Part shown: in pieces, positions 61,135-64,000 of the stretch
Layout: the number at the start of each line of letters is the position of its first letter
Position numbering within the stretch: the stretch's first letter is position 1
Assembly (NCBI RefSeq): GCF_002433005.1
Contig: NZ_DJHF01000020.1
Location: forward strand, 1-64,000
Length of the DNA stretch: 64,000 bases
Source of the DNA: Acetomicrobium sp. UBA5826
GTDB lineage: Bacteria > Synergistota > Synergistia > Synergistales > Acetomicrobiaceae
Direction: 5' to 3'
Translations under genes and position numbers: made by a program
Notes under the pieces: generated by a model
What the model saw: only the letters and a program-made list of their open reading frames with translations
Told to the model about the DNA's origin: nothing
The model's database searches: none

Positions 61135-61677
61135 ATGATGTGCGAACGATGTCAGGAACGGGAAGCAGAGGTGCATATCAAACAAATAATAAACGGTGAG
61201 GTAAAGGAATATCATCTATGCAGAGAATGCGCAGAGACTATGGGCCTGGAGGGTATTGACCTATTCCCTCATTTTAATTTTGATTTGTCATGGGAAAATC
61301 TCTTAGGTTCCCTCTTCGAACCCTTCGCTGCCAAAGAATTGCGCAGGCCCGTGAGAACTGAGATTAAATGCCAAGGCTGCGGGTTGGATTATTCGACTTT
61401 TCAAAAAACCGGCAAGTTCGGATGTCCAAAATGCTACGAGTCTTTCCGAGATTATATTAAGCCCTTGCTTCGAAAAATCCATGGAGCTGATCGTCATAGG
61501 GGGAGTAAGCCTGAGTTGAGTTACATAGAAAAAGATGCTACAGGAGACGAACTGGAACAATTAAAAAAGGAGCTTAAAGAAGCGGTAGAAAAAGAGGAGT
61601 ACGAACGTGCGGCGAAAATTCGCGATCGTATCCGCGAATTAACATCGAAAGGTGATGGTAGCGATGGCAAAGCGTGA
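61135..61677 (+). CDS. mcsA: McsA, activator of the arginine kinase
   Basis: A 180-residue zinc-binding protein with CERCQ...CREC near the start and CQGCG...CPKCY at about 82-103, plus a UVR domain at the end (LKKELKEAVEKEEYERAAKIRDRI). It stimulates McsB. Its end overlaps the mcsB start by 14 bases. Confidence 0.93.
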   Translation: MMCERCQEREAEVHIKQIINGEVKEYHLCRECAETMGLEGIDLFPHFNFDLSWENLLGSLFEPFAAKELRRPVRTEIKCQGCGLDYSTFQKTGKFGCPKCYESFRDYIKPLLRKIHGADRHRGSKPELSYIEKDATGDELEQLKKELKEAVEKEEYERAAKIRDRIRELTSKGDGSDGKA

Positions 61678-62722
61678 CTTGTTAGCACATCCAATTGAGT
61701 GGGTAAAGGGGAAAGGAAGCAATTCTAATATAGCTGTTTCCAGCAGAATAAGATTAGCGCGAAATTTAAGTGATTTTCCTTTTACCCATCGATGTGATCA
61801 TGAAAAATTATATGCCATTGTTGATAAAGTTAAACAAGTGATATTAGATTCAGACCTTTTAAAAGATAGCGATGTTGTAGAAATGGACGCCCTGGATTCC
61901 TTATCTAGGTGGGTGTTGGTAGAGAAACACCTTATTAGTCCGCCCTTCGCAGGCGACGGACCTGGCAGGGTGGTAATAGTGGATTCAAAAGGTGTCATAT
62001 CGATAATGGTCAATGAGGAAGATCATCTTAGGATTCAAGTTATTTTGTCAGGTCTTGAGCTTAACGAGGTGTGGAGAATAGCAAAAAAGGTCGAAATGAC
62101 GTTCGAAAAGTTGGATTATGCATTCGATTCTGATTTCGGCTATCTGACGGCATGTCCGACGAACGTCGGAACGGGAATGCGTGCCTCGGTAATGGTTCAT
62201 ATACCGGCGCTTGAGATGTCAAAGCAAATCGCTACTTTGATAAATGAATGTAATCGCATTGGCCTTACAGTAAGGGGAACTTATGGGGAAGGAAGCGATG
62301 TGCTGGGCTCGTTATATCAGATCTCAAATCAAATTACCTTGGGCCTCGGCGAGGAAGAGCTGATTGATAAGGTAGCTTCTGCTGTACGACAAATTGTTAC
62401 GGAGGAAGAACGCGCCAGAGCGGTGATGAAGCGTAAATTAGACAGTTCCTTAGATGACAGGCTTTGGAGGGCATTTGGCGTAATGAGATATTGCAGAAAC
62501 ATCAGCACGAGAGAAGCTCTTGAACTGATTTCGCTAATCAAAATGGGCAGTGACATGGAAATAACTCCTAAACTTTCCGTGGAGGATTGGAATAATCTTG
62601 TTCTTGGCGTACAACCGAACCATGTTCAGTTGTACGCGGGCAAGGAACTGACGCCGGATGAGAGGGATGTGTACAGGGCAGCCTTTTTGCGGGAACGTCT
62701 TAAATGCATAGAACCTAAGTAA
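61664..62722 (+). CDS. mcsB: Protein arginine kinase McsB
   Basis: A 352-residue phosphagen-kinase-fold enzyme that phosphorylates arginines and marks proteins for ClpCP. VSSRIRLARNLSDFPF opens the catalytic region, and CPTNVGTGMRASVMVHIPAL is the signature. The ATG at 61664 has AAAGGTG 9 bases upstream; earlier in-frame starts at 61652 and 61655 are less likely. It lies inside the mcsA end, so translation is probably coupled. Confidence 0.94.
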   Translation: MAKRDLLAHPIEWVKGKGSNSNIAVSSRIRLARNLSDFPFTHRCDHEKLYAIVDKVKQVILDSDLLKDSDVVEMDALDSLSRWVLVEKHLISPPFAGDGPGRVVIVDSKGVISIMVNEEDHLRIQVILSGLELNEVWRIAKKVEMTFEKLDYAFDSDFGYLTACPTNVGTGMRASVMVHIPALEMSKQIATLINECNRIGLTVRGTYGEGSDVLGSLYQISNQITLGLGEEELIDKVASAVRQIVTEEERARAVMKRKLDSSLDDRLWRAFGVMRYCRNISTREALELISLIKMGSDMEITPKLSVEDWNNLVLGVQPNHVQLYAGKELTPDERDVYRAAFLRERLKCIEPK

Positions 62723-62743
62723 GGATAAGAGGGGTGATGTAGA

Positions 62744-64000
62744 ATGTGGCAATTTTTTACGGAGCGAGCAAGAAGGGTGGTCCAATTAGCTCATAGAGAA
62801 GCACTGAGGTTGGGTCACGATGTAATAGGTACGGAACATATATTGCTGGGCTTATTGGCCGAAGGCGATGGAGTAGCAGCACATGTGCTGATGTCCTTAG
62901 GTATAGATTTAGATGAAGTTCGCAAGAGGGTTGAACAATTGGTTGGCAAAGGACAAGCAAAGGACAAACCGATAGATCTGCCTTTAAGTCCCAGGGCAAA
63001 GCGAGTTCTGGACTTGGCTATGAGGGAAGCTCGAAATATGGGTGTCAACTACGTTGGAACAGAACATATCCTCCTGGGATTGTTGGCCGAGGGGGAGGGA
63101 ATTGCAGCTCAGGTTCTTACCAGCATGGGGTTGGATATGCAAAAGGTGTATCAGGAAGTTGTTCGATATCTCTCCGGAGGGGAGGTAGACCAAATGAGCC
63201 AAAGCCAAGGTTTGTCAAGGAAGAAATCTCATACCAAGACTCCGACACTCGACCAATTAGGCATCGATTTAGTTGAGATGGCTCGTCAAGGCGAACTCGA
63301 TCCCGTTATCGGTCGTGAGCGCGAGATACAGCGGGTAATTCAAATTTTGTCGCGCAGGACTAAAAACAATCCCTGCCTCATTGGTGATCCAGGCGTAGGG
63401 AAGACTGCAATTGTCGAAGGATTGGCTCAGAGAATAGCTACAGGTGAGGTCCCGGAAGTTCTTAAAAACAAAAGAATAGTCCAACTCAATATTGGCAATT
63501 TGGTAGCGGGAACCAAATACAGAGGTGAATTCGAGGAGCGCATGAGAAAACTGGTCAAGGAGGTTCGCGACTCCAAAGACGTGATCGTCTTCATCGATGA
63601 AATTCACACCCTAGTTGGTGCAGGTGGAGCAGAAGGAGCCGTCGACGCTGCCAATATCTTAAAGCCAAGCCTTGCCAAAGGAGAATTTCAAGTAATTGGG
63701 GCTACGACTTTGGACGAATACAGAAAATACATCGAAAAAGATGCTGCTTTAGAGAGGAGATTTCAACCTGTTTTTGTGGGTGAGCCCACTATAGAAGACA
63801 CCATAGAGATCTTAAAGGGTTTGAGAGATAAATATGAGGCGCACCATCGGGTCAAAATAACGGATAAAGCTTTGGAAGCAGCAGCAAGGCTTTCTGCTCG
63901 TTACATAAGCGACAGATATTTGCCTGACAAGGCTATCGATCTTATCGACGAAGCTGGTGCGAGGGTGCGACTTTCTACTATGAATCCGCCGGAGTTTATA
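62744..64000 (+). CDS. clpC: ATP-dependent protease ATPase ClpC (cut by the window edge)
   Basis: The first 419 codons of ClpC; the frame is open at the right edge. The Clp N domain has two repeats (EALRLGHDVIGTEHILLGL and EARNMGVNYVGTEHILLGL). The first AAA+ domain has Walker A GDPGVGKT at 214-221 and Walker B VIVFIDEIH. The M-domain start is just visible at the end. The ATG follows GAGGGGTGATG. ClpC unfolds arginine-phosphorylated proteins for ClpP. Confidence 0.95.
   Translation, partial: MWQFFTERARRVVQLAHREALRLGHDVIGTEHILLGLLAEGDGVAAHVLMSLGIDLDEVRKRVEQLVGKGQAKDKPIDLPLSPRAKRVLDLAMREARNMGVNYVGTEHILLGLLAEGEGIAAQVLTSMGLDMQKVYQEVVRYLSGGEVDQMSQSQGLSRKKSHTKTPTLDQLGIDLVEMARQGELDPVIGREREIQRVIQILSRRTKNNPCLIGDPGVGKTAIVEGLAQRIATGEVPEVLKNKRIVQLNIGNLVAGTKYRGEFEERMRKLVKEVRDSKDVIVFIDEIHTLVGAGGAEGAVDAANILKPSLAKGEFQVIGATTLDEYRKYIEKDAALERRFQPVFVGEPTIEDTIEILKGLRDKYEAHHRVKITDKALEAAARLSARYISDRYLPDKAIDLIDEAGARVRLSTMNPPEFI

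Overview
The window looks like the chromosome of an anaerobic, probably thermophilic Synergistota bacterium. Acetomicrobium (formerly Anaerobaculum) is my best guess. That is an inference from gene content: a DUF3798 binding protein, aldehyde:ferredoxin oxidoreductase, 2-oxoacid:ferredoxin oxidoreductase, ADP-forming acetyl-CoA synthetase, SDR-type threonine dehydrogenase, a Liv amino-acid uptake operon and two Xaa-Pro peptidases. Together these suggest fermentation of peptides and amino acids. No rRNA, phage or insertion sequence was recognised.

Layout. 1-683: the trailer end of a CRISPR array whose last repeats decay stepwise; the leader and any cas genes lie left of the window. 1.0-5.6 kb: padR-fetA-fetB, a frameshifted minus-strand remnant resembling the end of a phosphonate-type binding protein, then an Xaa-Pro peptidase and a DUF3798 protein. 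5.8-7.0 kb: an orphan radical-SAM/HhH protein. 7.3-25.2 kb: a trehalose and alpha-glucan hub. A plus-strand operon (otsAB fusion, DUF5752, treT) is followed by an aldehyde:ferredoxin oxidoreductase behind a probable Moco/tungsten-cofactor riboswitch. A minus-strand block then carries a TreS fusion, a GH57 enzyme, glgE, maltokinase and glgB. 25.4-32.7 kb: a YjiH-like membrane protein, an orphan PstS, a chemoreceptor with a suspicious 5' end, and a large sensor diguanylate cyclase. 32.7-38.6 kb: Xaa-Pro peptidase and livKHMGF. 38.7-44.5 kb (minus): a PanG-like gene, panB, panC, a purine permease and adenine deaminase. 44.8-50.5 kb: hydroxyacid dehydrogenase, then ylxM-ffh-rpsP-khpA-rimM-trmD-rplS, in which TrmD is fused to a second SPOUT-type methyltransferase. 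50.7-56.8 kb: threonine dehydrogenase, korAB, an amidohydrolase and an LD-carboxypeptidase. 56.9-64 kb: tRNA-Leu(GAG), acetyl-CoA synthetase, plsY, mntP and the ctsR-mcsA-mcsB-clpC stress operon, which runs off the right edge.

How the parts fit. Three routes to trehalose (OtsAB, TreT, TreS) sit beside the maltose-1-phosphate route to glycogen (maltokinase, GlgE, GlgB). The TreS protein carries a maltokinase-like tail in which four expected active-site positions are substituted, while the free-standing maltokinase next door keeps them. Amino-acid import, dipeptide cleavage, ferredoxin-linked oxidation of oxoacids and aldehydes, and ATP formation from acyl-CoA form a second theme.

The strongest leads are the pseudokinase-like TreS tail, the duplicated DUF5752 protein inside the trehalose operon, the overlap of terminator, promoter and ribosome site ahead of ylxM, the riboswitch ahead of the oxidoreductase, and the CRISPR decay gradient.
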